A DNA stretch of 64,000 nt from SZAS-79 sp965279075 (GTDB taxonomy: Bacteria; Pseudomonadota; Gammaproteobacteria; Burkholderiales; SG8-39). Every line of letters begins with the position of its first letter. Position 1 is the stretch's first letter. The stretch covers positions 124,001 to 188,000 of the forward strand of contig CBDIHI010000012.1 of NCBI GenBank assembly GCA_965279075.1. Direction: 5' to 3'. The translations under genes and the position numbers were made by a program. This document shows positions 10,527-19,925 of the stretch, piece by piece. Under the pieces are notes generated by a model. The model was given only the letters and a program-made list of their open reading frames with translations, was not told the origin of the DNA and did no database searches.

Positions 10527-12922
10527 CCCTTACGTCCCGCGGCCAGCGCGTCGAGGATGCGCTCGGGCGTGAACGGCATCGTGTTCACCCGGGTCCCGAA
10601 AGTCGACAGCGCATCGTTGATCGCGTTCATGACCGCGCCCGGCGCGCCTGCCGTTCCGGCCTCGCCGACGCCCTTGGCTCCCAGCTCCGAGGATTTTGTC
10701 GGCGTCTCCACGTGCCCGCAGACAATGTCCGGCATCTCGCCCGACATCGGGACGAGGTAGTCCGCCATCGAGGCGTTCAACAGCTGGCCGTCCTCCGAGT
10801 AGTGGCATTCCTCGAACAGCGCCGCGCCTATGCCCTGCACCACGCCGCCGCGGATCTGTTCGTCGACCAGCAGCGGGTTGATCACGGTCCCGCAATCTTC
10901 CACGCACCAGTGCTTCAGCAGCGTCACGAACCCCGTGTCGGGATCGACTTCGACCAAGGAAGCCTGGATGCCGTTGGTGAACGTGAACCCGTACTCGCGC
11001 GGTGTGTAGTGGCGCGTGACCATCAGCTCGGACTGGAACTTCATCGGCAGCGTGTCCGGGCGGAAGTAGGCGACGCGGCCGAGCTCGGCCAGCGGCATCT
11101 TCGAGGCCCCGGTGGCCTTGTCGATGATTTCGTTGTTGTAGACGTCGAGCATAGCCTTGTCGACGCTGAGGATCGCGGCGGCGATGTCGAGGATGTTGGA
11201 GCGCAGGGCCTTGCCCGACTGAAGCACGGCCTCGCCGCCGATGCCCGCGCCGCGCGAGGCCCAGGTGCCGCCGCCGTAGGGCGTGGTACTGGTGTCGCCG
11301 GTGATGATGCGCACCTTGTCGAGCGTCACGCCGACCGCGGTCGCCGCGATCTGCGCGAAGATCGCCTCGGTGCCCTGGCCCTGCTCGGTGACGCTGGAGA
11401 GCACGGTCAGCATGCCGGTGGGTTCGAGGCGCAGCGTCGCGCCGTCCTGGGCCGAGATGCGCGCGCCGCCCACGCCGTAGAAGGCGGGGGAGGGGTTGGT
11501 CACCTCGATCATCGCGGCGAGCCCTATCCCCCGGTGGATGCCCTTCTTCCTGAGTTCCGCCTGCTCCGCGCGCAGTGCCTTGTAATCCATCAGCGCGAGC
11601 AGCTTATCCAGGCACTGGTGGTGGGACAGGATCTCGTACTTCATGCCGGCCGCGCCGGTGTAGGGGTAGGCGTCGTCCGGGACGAGGTTTTTGCGCCGGA
11701 ACTCGGCCGGGTCCATGCCGAGCTTCTGCGCGGCGATGTCGACGATGCCTTCGGTCAGCGCGACTGCGATCGGGTGGCCGACCGCGCGGTACTGGCAGGT
11801 GACGTTCTTGTTGGTGAAGACGACGTTGAGCTTGGCGCGGTAATTCTGGTGCTTGTAGGGGCCGCCCGTGAGGTTCACGACCTGGTTGCCCTCGATGCCG
11901 CTGGTCCTCGGATAGACGGAGTAGGGGCCGATGGCGGTCAGGTCGTCGAGGTCGAAGGCGAGGATTTCGCCCGCCTTGGTCGCCGCCAGACGCACCTTGA
12001 CCTTGTGTTCCCTGGCGTGGATGTCCGACAGGAACGACTCCATGCGGTCGGCGATGAACTTGACCGGCCGGCGCAGCATGATCGACAGCGCGGCCGTGCA
12101 CATCTCGTCCGGGTACACGTGCACCTTGATGCCGTAGGCGCCGCCGATGTCGCGGCAGATGACGCGGACGTTCGCCTCGGGGATGTTCAGGTGCTTGGCG
12201 AAGATGTCCTGCATCATGTGCGGCGCCTGCGTGGCGTGATGCACCGTGAGCGTGTGTTCGGCCGCGTTGTAGTCGGCGAGGATCGCGCGGCCCTCGAGGC
12301 ACACGCCGGTGTGGCGGCCGAAGCTGTAGCTCTCCTCGACCACGACGTCGGCTTTGGCGAACGCGGCCTCCACCTGCCCGTTGTCGATCTCGCGGTTGAA
12401 GCACAGGTTGTCGCCGAGGTCCGGATGGATCACTACGTCGCCCTTCAGGGCCTCGTGCATGTCGATGACCGCGGGCAGGGGGTCGTAATCGGCCGCGATC
12501 AGTTCGCAGGCGTCCTCGGCCTGTGCGCGCGTCTCGGCGACCACCGCCGCGACCGCCTCGCCCTGCCAGCAGGCGCGGTCGATGGCGATCGGGTGCTGCG
12601 GGGCGGATTTGAGGCCCTTGAGGTGCGACAGCACGCCGACCCATGGCGTGCAGTATTCGGCCACCGCGCGGCCGTCGACCACGGCGATCACGCCGGGCGC
12701 GGCGCGCGCCTTGGTGAAGTCGAGGCTCTTGATCATCGCGTGCGCGTGCGGGCAGCGCAGGAACACCACGTGGGCGAGGCGGGGGAAACGCAGGTCGTCG
12801 ATGAACGACCCGCGGCCCTGCAGCAGGCGCTTGGCATTGGCGCGCGGCTCGGCCTTGCCGATATAGCCGGCCTGCGTGCGGGTCTTCGAATCCTTGACGG
12901 GCAGTTCGTCGCGGGCGGTCAT
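10523..12922 (-). CDS. molybdenum hydroxylase large subunit (CoxL/XdhA family)
   Basis: 799-aa molybdopterin-cytosine-dinucleotide-type catalytic subunit that hydroxylates an aromatic ring or aldehyde using water. Start ATG 12922 overlaps the CoxS stop by 4 nt. It shows the N-terminal AKRLLQGRGSFIDDL, the CDIGGAYGIK-like segment, GTWASRGAGIGG and the active-site glutamate in GVGEAG near the C-terminus. The loop usually written AYRGAGRPE reads QYRAVGHPIAV, and the CO-dehydrogenase loop AYRCSFR is absent, so this is not a form I CO dehydrogenase. The neighbouring importer and flavin monooxygenase suggest a ring-type substrate. Confidence 0.93.
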
Positions 12923-13401
12923 GATTTTCCCTCCTTGCGGCGCAGCTCGAGCACGGTCTCGATGGCGTCGACGATGGCCTGGTAGCCGGTGCAGCGGCAG
13001 TAATTGCCGGACAGGTGTTCGCGAATCCGCTCGCGCGTGGCGTTTGGCTCGGACTTCACGAGGTCCAGCGCCGCCACCAGCATGCCCGGCGTGCAGTAGC
13101 CGCACTGCAGGGCGTTCCGCTCGTGGAAGGCCTGCTGCAGCTGTGCAAGCTCGCCCGAGTCGGAAAGGCCTTCGACGGTGTCCACGCTCCTGCCTTCGCA
13201 TTGCACGGCGAGCGTGAGGCAGCCGCGCACGATCGCGCCGTCGACGCGCACGGTGCAGGCGCCGCAGACGCCGTGCTCGCAGCCGATATGGGAGCCGGTG
13301 AGGCCGAGGGCATCGCGCAGGAAATCGATCAGGTGCGTGCGCGGCTCGACGGCCCGGGACACCTTGGTGCCGTTGACGGTCAGCGTGAGGTTCGTATCCA
13401 T
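12919..13401 (-). CDS. molybdenum hydroxylase [2Fe-2S] small subunit (CoxS family)
   Basis: 160-aa electron-transfer subunit with two [2Fe-2S] clusters. The plant-type cluster uses C41, C46, C49 and C61 (GCEHGVCGACT); the second uses C100, C103, C135 and C137 (QCGYCTPGM and NYCRCTGY). It passes electrons from the molybdenum centre to the FAD subunit. It lies 9 nt after CoxM and overlaps CoxL by 4 nt, giving the classic M-S-L order on the transcript. Confidence 0.97.
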   Translation of the reverse strand: MDTNLTLTVNGTKVSRAVEPRTHLIDFLRDALGLTGSHIGCEHGVCGACTVRVDGAIVRGCLTLAVQCEGRSVDTVEGLSDSGELAQLQQAFHERNALQCGYCTPGMLVAALDLVKSEPNATRERIREHLSGNYCRCTGYQAIVDAIETVLELRRKEGKS

Positions 13402-13410
13402 GTGTGGTCC

Positions 13411-14250
13411 TTATGCCGCCAGCGCGGCAAGCGCGCGGCGGGCCAGCACGTTGGCGAGGTGGAGCTTGGTTTCGGCCTTGTTCTCGAGGTCGGCCAGCGG
13501 CGAGAGGTCGCCGGCCAGTTCGGCAGCGAGATCGGTGGCCGGCGGCTTGCCTTCGGCGGCCTGCATCGCGCGGCGGGCCAGTTTCGGCACGTCGCCGCCG
13601 CCGAGGTAGGCGAGGCGCACGTCGGAGAGGCGCCCGCCCGTGCTTTTCGCAACGGCCGCCACGCCGACGATGGCGTAGTCGCCCTTGCGGCGCGAAAGCT
13701 CGAGGAACACGCTGCGGTGCTCCGGCAGCAGCGGGATCTCGATCGCGGCGACCAGTTCGGCGGGGCCGAGTGCGGTGGCGTACAGGCCGGTGAAGAACTC
13801 GCGCGCCGCGACCCGGCGCTCGCCCTTGGCCGACACGAGCCTGAAGGTCGCGTCCAGCGCGAGGCAGCACGCCGGCCATTCGGCCGCAGGGTCGGCCAGA
13901 GCGATCGACCCGCCCAGGGTCCCCGAATTGCGAATCGCTACGTGCGCGATGTGCGGCGCAGCCTGGGTGAGCAGCGGGCAGTGCTTCGCCACTTCGGCGG
14001 ACTGCTCGATCTCCCGGTGCCGGGTCAGCGCGCCGATGACGAGTTTTCCGCCGGAGACCGAAACGCCCGCAAGGCCGGGAAGCGCGGTGATGTCGATGAG
14101 GATCGAGGGCGCGGCGAGCCTTAGGTTGAGGATGGCGACGAGGCTCTGGCCGCCGGCAATGATCCGGGCATCGCTGCCGTGTCGTTCCAGCAGGGCGAAC
14201 GCTTCCTGCAGCGTGCGCGGCTTCGCGTAGGCGAAGGCGGGTGCTTTCAA
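13411..14250 (-). CDS. molybdenum hydroxylase FAD subunit (CoxM family)
   Basis: 279-aa FAD-binding subunit. I chose TTG 14250 because the family N-terminus (KAPAFAYAKPRTLQEAFALL) starts there and GGAGA stands about 6 nt upstream; the frame is open a further 36 codons without family similarity. FAD-binding motifs are AGGQSL at residues 32-37 and NSGTLGGSIALADPAAEWP near 108-126. It is the first gene of the CoxMSL operon and divergent from the VOC gene. Confidence 0.94.
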   Translation of the reverse strand: MKAPAFAYAKPRTLQEAFALLERHGSDARIIAGGQSLVAILNLRLAAPSILIDITALPGLAGVSVSGGKLVIGALTRHREIEQSAEVAKHCPLLTQAAPHIAHVAIRNSGTLGGSIALADPAAEWPACCLALDATFRLVSAKGERRVAAREFFTGLYATALGPAELVAAIEIPLLPEHRSVFLELSRRKGDYAIVGVAAVAKSTGGRLSDVRLAYLGGGDVPKLARRAMQAAEGKPPATDLAAELAGDLSPLADLENKAETKLHLANVLARRALAALAA

Positions 14251-14299
14251 GGCTGTCTCCTGTCTTTTCTTGTTATGTGCGAACCGGCGAAAGTGTACC

Positions 14300-14328
14300 T
14301 TGCCGCAGCAGTCGCATCCTCCTATAAA
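14300..14328 (+). promoter_or_regulatory. sigma70-type promoter for the VOC/flavin-monooxygenase pair
   Basis: TTGCCG at 14300-14305 and TATAAA at 14323-14328 are separated by exactly 17 bp. Start of transcription would fall about 20 nt before ATG 14357, whose ribosome site AAGGAGG is at 14345-14351. It lies in the 106-bp gap between the divergent CoxM and VOC genes. Confidence 0.6.
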
Positions 14329-14356
14329 CTGCGACCGAGGACTCAAGGAGGATGTC

Positions 14357-14854
14357 ATGCCCGTTACCGAACTGAACCATTACTTTGTGCGCGCCAGCAA
14401 CCTGGAGGCGACCAAGGAGTTCTACTGCAAGGCGCTGGACCTCGGCATCATGCCGCGGCCGCCGTTCCCGTTCGCGGGGTACTGGCTCGGGCGGGAGGGC
14501 CGCATCTGGGTGCACATGGGGCAGCACGGGATCCCCAACGCCGAGCTCTACTACCGCGGCACGCCAAAGCACGCCGCCCAGGACAATTCCGGCGTGGTCG
14601 ACCACATCGCCTTCCTCGCGACCGACCCGGACGGCTTTCGCAAGCGCTTCGAGGGCATGAAGTGCGACTTCTGGGCGCGCGCGCTGCCGGAGTTCGACCT
14701 GTTCCAGATTTTCGTGCGTGATCCGGACGGCCTCACGATCGAGCTGAATTTCAACAACCTCAACCCCATGCCCGACTGGGGCGAGGACTACTCCAAGATG
14801 CCCGCGGTCGCGGGCGCGAAGGACAAGGCCGGCACCATGACGAAGCCCTCCTGA
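14357..14854 (+). CDS. VOC-family (glyoxalase/extradiol-dioxygenase fold) protein
   Basis: 165-aa single-module vicinal-oxygen-chelate protein. Likely metal ligands are H8 (ELNHYF), H83 (VDHIAF) and E129 (LTIELNF), the usual H-H-E arrangement. One module is half the size of a class I extradiol dioxygenase, so it would act as a dimer; lyase, isomerase or dioxygenase activity cannot be told apart. ATG 14357 is set by AAGGAGG 6 nt upstream. The next gene, a flavin monooxygenase, follows 2 nt later, so both probably act on one substrate. Confidence 0.9.
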   Translation: MPVTELNHYFVRASNLEATKEFYCKALDLGIMPRPPFPFAGYWLGREGRIWVHMGQHGIPNAELYYRGTPKHAAQDNSGVVDHIAFLATDPDGFRKRFEGMKCDFWARALPEFDLFQIFVRDPDGLTIELNFNNLNPMPDWGEDYSKMPAVAGAKDKAGTMTKPS

Positions 14855-14856
14855 CC

Positions 14857-16047
14857 ATGGCGAAGAGCTTCGCCGATGTGGGTTACGAGGAGGCCCTGCG
14901 CCGCGCGCACGGGCTGGTGCCGAAACTGCGGGAGCTCGCCGCCGCGTCCGAAGCGGCGCGGCAGCTGACGCCGGAGGTCCTCGCGCTGCTGCACGAGACC
15001 GGGATGCTGCGCATCCTGCAGCCAAAGCGCTACGGCGGCATGGAACTTGATTTCGTCTCGGTGTTCGATGTGCCGGAGGTCGTGGGCCGCGGCGATTCGT
15101 CGGTGGCGTGGAACGTCGGCAACCTGTCGATCCACCACTGGATGCTCGCGTTGTTCGACCCGAAGGCGCAGGAGGAGGTGTGGAGCGAGGACCCGGACGC
15201 GGTCATCGCCTCGGGCATCGCCTATCCTCAGGGCCGGGGGCGAAAGGTCGACGGCGGCATCGTGCTGTCGGGCTACTGGAATTTCTCCTCGGGCGTGGAT
15301 CCTTCGACCTGGAACCAGCTCGCCTGCATCGTCAAGGACGGCGACAAGGTCGTCGACCACCTCATGTGCATGGTGCCGCGCAAGGACTTCCAGGTCGTCG
15401 ACGACTGGAACACGCTCGGCATGCGCGGGACCGGCAGCAAGTCGGTGAAGGTCGAGGAAGTCTTCGTCCCCGACTACCGGACGCTGTCCATGTACACGGC
15501 CCGCGGCGGTTCGGACTTCCCCGGCGCAAAGGCCAACCCGAACCCGCTCTACCGGGTGCCGCTCTTCGCGCTTGGTTCGAGCTGCCTCGCCGGCGCGGTC
15601 GTAGGCAACGCGCAGGCGGCGCTGGACCTGACCATCGCCGCAGTGAAGGAGCGCAGCACCAACTACACCGGCATGCGCATGCGCGACTTCCAGACCGTGC
15701 AGCTGCGCATCGGCGTGGCCGGGGCCAAGATCGACATGGCGCGCGGCGCGATCCACAACGACTGCCTCGAGGGCCAGCGCTTTGCCGCCGCGGGGGTGAT
15801 GCCTTCGGTCGAGGACAAGCTGCGCTTCCGGCGCAACTGCGCGCTGGCCGCGCGCCTCGCGGTCGAGGCCGTGGACACGCTGCACGAGATGGCGGGCGCC
15901 AACGGCATCTACACCAAGTACCCGCTGGAGCGGCTGTTCCGGGACGCGCATTCGGCCTCGGCCCACATCGGCTTCAACTGGGACGCCGGGATGGCGACCT
16001 GGGGGCTGGTGGCGCTGGGCGGCGAGGTCGTCAACCCGACCATGTAG
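14857..16047 (+). CDS. acyl-CoA dehydrogenase-like flavin monooxygenase (HsaA/HpaB-type)
   Basis: 396-aa protein with the acyl-CoA dehydrogenase fold. The sequence resembles the two-component flavin monooxygenases such as HsaA more than true dehydrogenases: R-Y-G-G near residues 52-55, GDSSVAWNVGNLS, ASGIAYPQG, YWNFSSGVD and WNTLGMRGTGSKSV. No catalytic glutamate motif of short-chain acyl-CoA dehydrogenases is evident. Such enzymes hydroxylate phenols or aromatic heterocycles with reduced flavin from a separate reductase, which is not encoded nearby. It is co-transcribed with the VOC protein. Confidence 0.82.
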   Translation: MAKSFADVGYEEALRRAHGLVPKLRELAAASEAARQLTPEVLALLHETGMLRILQPKRYGGMELDFVSVFDVPEVVGRGDSSVAWNVGNLSIHHWMLALFDPKAQEEVWSEDPDAVIASGIAYPQGRGRKVDGGIVLSGYWNFSSGVDPSTWNQLACIVKDGDKVVDHLMCMVPRKDFQVVDDWNTLGMRGTGSKSVKVEEVFVPDYRTLSMYTARGGSDFPGAKANPNPLYRVPLFALGSSCLAGAVVGNAQAALDLTIAAVKERSTNYTGMRMRDFQTVQLRIGVAGAKIDMARGAIHNDCLEGQRFAAAGVMPSVEDKLRFRRNCALAARLAVEAVDTLHEMAGANGIYTKYPLERLFRDAHSASAHIGFNWDAGMATWGLVALGGEVVNPTM

Positions 16048-16085
16048 GCGGGGCGAATTGGAGAAATTTTTTCCGAAAGCCCGCT

Positions 16086-16128
16086 CCAGGAGCCGGTCTT
16101 GAGGCAATTTTGTATCGGTACCGGTACA
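16086..16128 (+). repeat. 43-bp repeat, copy 1, ending in TGTATCG-N6-GTACA
   Basis: This 43-bp stretch matches 28738-28780 at 35 of 43 positions in the same orientation. Both copies start with CCAGGAGCCGGT and end with the partly palindromic 18-mer TGTATCG-N6-GTACA (here 16111-16128). Both lie 25-39 bp after the stop of a plus-strand gene. The first half supplies the probable ribosome site (AGGAG at 16088-16092) of the small lipoprotein gene here. Function unknown; a regulator site or a small dispersed repeat are both possible. Confidence 0.7.
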
Positions 16129-16422
16129 TTCAAGGCGTGCGGGCGGGCGGCCGTCGCGGCGCTCGCCGCCCTGTCCGCCTTGTCGGGCTGCGGCACCGTG
16201 TCCAACCTCGAAAGCACCCGGAACCGCGTCGCGGCGACGCGCTACGAGATCGGCGTGAAAAGCGTGCTCGGCCTCCTCTCCAGCCCGCAGGCGGTGGAAA
16301 AGGCCTGGGCGGCCGAGGCGACGAAGGCCTGCGGCGGGAAGCCCTGGGACGCGATCACCAAGGAGTACATCGACGAGCTCAAGACGGGAATGAAGGGGCT
16401 CGTCGAATGCCGCCAGCCCTGA
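16099..16422 (+). CDS. small putative lipoprotein
   Basis: 107-aa protein. TTG 16099 is the only usable start before the hydrophobic segment and has AGGAG 6 nt upstream. A signal segment (AAVAALAALSALSGC) ends in the lipobox L-S-G-C, with the modified cysteine at about residue 31. The mature part is charged, with ATRYEIGVKSVLGLL and two further cysteines (C77 in KACGG and a C-terminal one). No family recognised. Its 5' end coincides with the 43-bp repeat, which makes the exact start a little uncertain. Confidence 0.72.
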   Translation: MRQFCIGTGTFKACGRAAVAALAALSALSGCGTVSNLESTRNRVAATRYEIGVKSVLGLLSSPQAVEKAWAAEATKACGGKPWDAITKEYIDELKTGMKGLVECRQP

Positions 16423-16430
16423 GGGGCTGG
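16413..16430. terminator. hairpin between convergent genes
   Basis: CCAGCCC (16413-16419) and GGGCTGG (16424-16430) form a perfect 7-bp GC stem with a 4-nt loop. It covers the stop codon of the lipoprotein gene and lies 8 bp before the stop of the convergent cyclodeaminase gene. There is no strong T-run on either strand, so bidirectional termination is plausible but not certain. Confidence 0.5.
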
Positions 16431-16437
16431 CCCGGGG

Positions 16438-17424
16438 TTATTTCGATTGCGGCGGGAGCAGGGTGCCCGCCGACTTCTCCCGCGCGAGCCGGTACACCTC
16501 GATTGCCGCCGCGAGGTCCTCGATGCCCAGGCCGTTCACGAGCACCATGACCTTGTCGCCGGGGTCGCGCCGCGCGACGGTGTGGCCGCGCGCCATGTCG
16601 GTCAGGTCGGCGTCGATGCGCGAAACCGCCTGGAACGCGCCTTCGTGTTCGCGGGCATGCATGAGCGCATCGCGGTCGTCGGAAAGCAGCAGCCCCATGG
16701 ATTCGATGGCGTCGTCGGTGACGTAGGAGTCGCGGTCGAGCGTGATCACGAGGGCGCCGGGCGGGATCCAGTCCGGGCGGATGACCGGCGCGCGCACTTT
16801 CTGGATCGGCCCCGAAGTCATCACGATGTCCGCGCCGCGCACGGCCGCTTCCGGGCTGTCGACGATCTCGACGGCGACGCCGAAGCGGCCGTCCATCTCG
16901 CGCTTGTACGCGGCGGCGTGCTCCGGTGCCACGTCGTAGGCGCGGCAGGCGGTGATGCCCGGGACGACCGACTTGATCGCCTCCAGTTGCAGCCGACCCT
17001 GCAGCCCGCAACCGAGGATGCCGAGCGTCGCAGCGCCCGGAGGCGCCGCGCGGCGCGCGAACAGCGCTCCCACGGCGGCGGTGCGGATCGCGGTGAGCCA
17101 GCGCGCGTCCATCAGCGCGACCATGCGCCCGCCCTCGCTTTCGCACAGCAGGTAGAGGCCCTGGATCGAGGGCAGGCCGCGCGCCGGGTTGCCCGAATCC
17201 CCGCTCTGGAACTTGCAGCCGGAGAACCCCAGCGGCGCGATCCAGCACACCATGGAGTTGAACCACTGCGAGCGTTCGCGGTGGAAGAAGGTCATCCCCG
17301 GCATGACCACCCGGCCGGCGGCCTTGTGCCGGAAAGCCTCTTCCAGAACGTCGGCGACCCGCCCGGTGGTCAGGCCGAGGCCCTGCAGGTCGCCCGCGGT
17401 GAGGTACAGCAGGCCGTCGGCCAT
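16438..17424 (-). CDS. ornithine cyclodeaminase / mu-crystallin family protein
   Basis: 328-aa NAD(P)-dependent enzyme of the OCD family, whose members act on amino or imino acids (cyclodeaminases, ketimine reductases, alanine or lysopine-type dehydrogenases). The Rossmann motif G-C-G-L-Q-G is at about residues 138-143 in LGILGCGLQGRLQ. Conserved K71 (GCKFQSGD) and R113 (LTAIRTAAVG) are present. It is the last gene of a minus-strand run (binding protein, Bug protein, GAF protein, OCD). True ornithine cyclodeaminase function is not implied. Confidence 0.9.
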   Translation of the reverse strand: MADGLLYLTAGDLQGLGLTTGRVADVLEEAFRHKAAGRVVMPGMTFFHRERSQWFNSMVCWIAPLGFSGCKFQSGDSGNPARGLPSIQGLYLLCESEGGRMVALMDARWLTAIRTAAVGALFARRAAPPGAATLGILGCGLQGRLQLEAIKSVVPGITACRAYDVAPEHAAAYKREMDGRFGVAVEIVDSPEAAVRGADIVMTSGPIQKVRAPVIRPDWIPPGALVITLDRDSYVTDDAIESMGLLLSDDRDALMHAREHEGAFQAVSRIDADLTDMARGHTVARRDPGDKVMVLVNGLGIEDLAAAIEVYRLAREKSAGTLLPPQSK

Positions 17425-17434
17425 GGAGGGTGGG

Positions 17435-17929
17435 TCAGGTGCGCGCGACGCTGAGGAACGCCGGCACGGCGAGCGTCGCGAACGGCAGCGCGAGGGCCGC
17501 CTGCGCCGGGCCGTAGCGGCCTTCGTCGCCGTTCAGGTTCATCGTGCCGAGCGTCCTGCCCAGGTAGCGCACCGGCACGCACATCGTGGAGGTGACGCCC
17601 AGCGCCTTGAGGGAGGCGAAGTCGCCGAAGGTCTCGCCCATTTCCTTCTCGCCTGCGGCGATGAAGACCTCGCCCCGGTCGACGAGGGTCTCGTACCAGC
17701 GCCCGCGCCGCATCGGTTTGGAAGAGCCCTTGGGGTAGGTGCCGGGCTGGGTGCCGTGCAGGCGCTCCATGGTGAACGCGCCGTAGTCGAAGCGCAGGAA
17801 CGTGAACATGCGGCTGCCGATGAGCCGGTCCATCTCCTCGCCGATGACCCTGAGCGCGGCGGCGGGGTCGGATTCCTCGCGGACCGCGCGCACCGCGCGG
17901 TCGAGCGCCTTCAACCCATCGGCGTTCAA
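17435..17929 (-). CDS. GAF-domain protein
   Basis: 164-aa protein consisting essentially of one GAF domain, with a short helix first (ALDRAVRAVREESDPAAALRVI), then the domain core and the end GVTSTMCVPVRYLGRTLGTMNL. No output domain is attached. It overlaps the Bug gene by 4 nt and lies 10 nt before the cyclodeaminase gene, so it probably senses or binds a small molecule handled by this operon. The ligand is unknown. Confidence 0.85.
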   Translation of the reverse strand: MNADGLKALDRAVRAVREESDPAAALRVIGEEMDRLIGSRMFTFLRFDYGAFTMERLHGTQPGTYPKGSSKPMRRGRWYETLVDRGEVFIAAGEKEMGETFGDFASLKALGVTSTMCVPVRYLGRTLGTMNLNGDEGRYGPAQAALALPFATLAVPAFLSVART

Positions 17930-18921
17930 TCCGGCTTCGCCCCGGTATCGCGGATGATCTTGCCGTAGCGCGTCGCCTCCGATTGCATGAACTTGCCGAG
18001 CTGGTCGGGCGTGGTGCCCACGGCCTCGACGCCCTGCTCGAGGAGCCGCGCCTTGATGTCGGGCGAGCTCGTGGCGCGGTTGAGGTCGGCGCTCATCTTC
18101 GCGACGATCTCCGGCGGCGTGCGGGCGGGGAACAGCGCGGCATACCAGACGACGAGGTCGATCGACGGGAAACCGAGTTCGGTGAACGTGGGCAGTTCCG
18201 GGGCGGCCTCGCTGCGCTTGACGCTGGTCACGGCGATGGGGCGCAGTCGCCCCGCGCGCGCATGCTGGATCGATGAGGGCAGCGCGGTGAAGCCCATCTG
18301 CACCTGCCCACCCACCATGTCGATGACCGCCGGGCCGGCGCCCTTGTAGGGCACGTGGACGATGTCCACCTTGGCGGCGGTCTTGAGGATCTCGCCAGCG
18401 AGATGCTGGACGCCGCCGGTGCCGGCCGAGGCGAACGAGAGCTTGCCGGGCTGCGCGCGCGCGAGCCCGATGACTTCTTGCAGCGTCTTCGCGGGCAGCG
18501 AGGGATGGACCGAGTACAGCATCGCGGCGTGCGAGGCGTAGGAGACCGGCGCGAAATCGCGGATCGCGTCGTAGGCCATCTTCGGGTACAGGTGCTGGCT
18601 GATCGTCAGCTCGGCGGAGGACGACAGCAGCATCGTGTAGCCGTCGGGCGCGGCCTTGGCCACGACGTCCGCGCCGACCATGCCGCCGGCGCCGGAGCGG
18701 TTCTCGACCACCACCTGCTGGCCGAGGTACTCCTGCAGCCGCGGGGCCACGGTGCGCGCGTAGAAGTCGAGCCCGCCGCCGGGCGGGAAGGGCACGATGA
18801 TGCGCACGGCCTTGGCGGGCCAGGCCTGCGCAAGGGCCGGCGCGGCCGGCGCGCCGAGGGTCAGCGCGGCGAGCAGCGCGCGAAGAATTCCGACCGGGGC
18901 TTTCATTCCGAAGGCGCGCAT
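17926..18921 (-). CDS. Bug/TctC-family periplasmic binding protein (1)
   Basis: 331-aa tripartite-tricarboxylate-transporter type receptor. Signal peptide up to about APALAQA, then the hallmark AVRIIVPFPPGGGLDFYAR, VVVENRSGAGGMVGADVVAKAAPDGYT and VPYKGAGPAVIDMVGGQVQ. ATG 18921 follows the upstream stop by 2 nt; GTG 18927 overlapping that stop is an alternative. Bug proteins bind carboxylates or aromatic acids. No TctA/TctB membrane subunits lie in the window, so it is an orphan receptor, as is common in Burkholderiales. Confidence 0.92.
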   Translation of the reverse strand: MRAFGMKAPVGILRALLAALTLGAPAAPALAQAWPAKAVRIIVPFPPGGGLDFYARTVAPRLQEYLGQQVVVENRSGAGGMVGADVVAKAAPDGYTMLLSSSAELTISQHLYPKMAYDAIRDFAPVSYASHAAMLYSVHPSLPAKTLQEVIGLARAQPGKLSFASAGTGGVQHLAGEILKTAAKVDIVHVPYKGAGPAVIDMVGGQVQMGFTALPSSIQHARAGRLRPIAVTSVKRSEAAPELPTFTELGFPSIDLVVWYAALFPARTPPEIVAKMSADLNRATSSPDIKARLLEQGVEAVGTTPDQLGKFMQSEATRYGKIIRDTGAKPD

Positions 18922-18923
18922 GG

Positions 18924-19925
18924 TCACTTGGTCATCTTGATCGAGCGGTCGAGGAACTCGTTCGTGTAGACCGTCTTCACGTCGAACTCCTTGTCGAGGC
19001 CGATGTAGGTCTTCACGACGTCGTAGTCGGCCGCCATGCGCGCGTCGTCATGGATGCCCAGGGCCACGGACTTGGAGAACTTGTCGCTCATCAGCACCTC
19101 GACGAGCATCCAGTTGGTCATCTCGTTGTCGTACTTGAGGGCACCGTTGGCGTCGATCAGCGCCTGCACGCAGGGCTTCGGGTCGGCCACGCAGGCGGCG
19201 AAGGCCTTCTGGGTCACCTTGACGAACTTGTCCACCGCGGGCCTGTTCTTGGCGAGGAACGCCGAGTTCACGATCACGGAGTTGCCGTAGGAGTTCAGGC
19301 CCACGTCGCGCCACGCGAGGAAGCCCATGTCGTCGCCGAGCTCCTTCTGGAACACATGGTGCAGGTTGTAGAACGAGGTCGTCACGTCGATCGCCTTCGA
19401 CTTGAGCGCCGAGAGCTTGGCGTTCGCGTCGATGTTGACCCACACCACCGACTTCGGGTCGAGGCCGTTGGCCTTGGCCAGCGCGGGCCAGGTCGCGCGC
19501 GCGCCGTCGCCGGCGGGGTTGCCGATCTTCTTGCCGGCGAAATCCTTGACGCCCTTGATCCCCGAACTCTTCAGCCAGTACATGCCCTGCGGCGAATTGG
19601 CGTAGACGTTGTAGACGCCGACCGTGTCGGCGCCCTTGCCCTTGGCGATGATGACGCTGCCCATGTCGGCAAGTCCCATGGGATTGGCGCCCGCGCCGAC
19701 GCGCTGGGTGGCCAATACGGAGCCCTTGCCCGGCTCCAGGTTCACGTCGAGGCCTTCCTTCGCGTACCAGCCCTGCTTCTTGGCGAAGTAGTACGGGGCG
19801 TGGTCGCCGCCGGGCACCCAGTTGAGGATGAAGTCCAGCTTGGTCTGGGCGACTGCGGGCGTCGGGTGGAGCGCCGCGAGCGGCGCGGCCAGCGCGATCA
19901 GCGCCGTGGCGAATGTTTTTTTCAT
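18924..19925 (-). CDS. ABC transporter substrate-binding protein, SsuA/NMT1 type
   Basis: 333-aa periplasmic binding protein. ATG 19925 has AGGAGG close upstream and starts a signal peptide (MKKTFATALIALAAPLAALH, cleaved near AVAQ). The mature protein has the NMT1/THI5-like start KLDFILNWVPGGDHAPYYFAKKQGWYAKEGLDV. Ligands of this family include alkylsulfonates, taurine, pyrimidine precursors, phthalate and riboflavin-type compounds. The matching permease is probably at 21886, across the divergent control region, and the ATPase candidate is at 45201. Confidence 0.92.
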   Translation of the reverse strand: MKKTFATALIALAAPLAALHPTPAVAQTKLDFILNWVPGGDHAPYYFAKKQGWYAKEGLDVNLEPGKGSVLATQRVGAGANPMGLADMGSVIIAKGKGADTVGVYNVYANSPQGMYWLKSSGIKGVKDFAGKKIGNPAGDGARATWPALAKANGLDPKSVVWVNIDANAKLSALKSKAIDVTTSFYNLHHVFQKELGDDMGFLAWRDVGLNSYGNSVIVNSAFLAKNRPAVDKFVKVTQKAFAACVADPKPCVQALIDANGALKYDNEMTNWMLVEVLMSDKFSKSVALGIHDDARMAADYDVVKTYIGLDKEFDVKTVYTNEFLDRSIKMTK

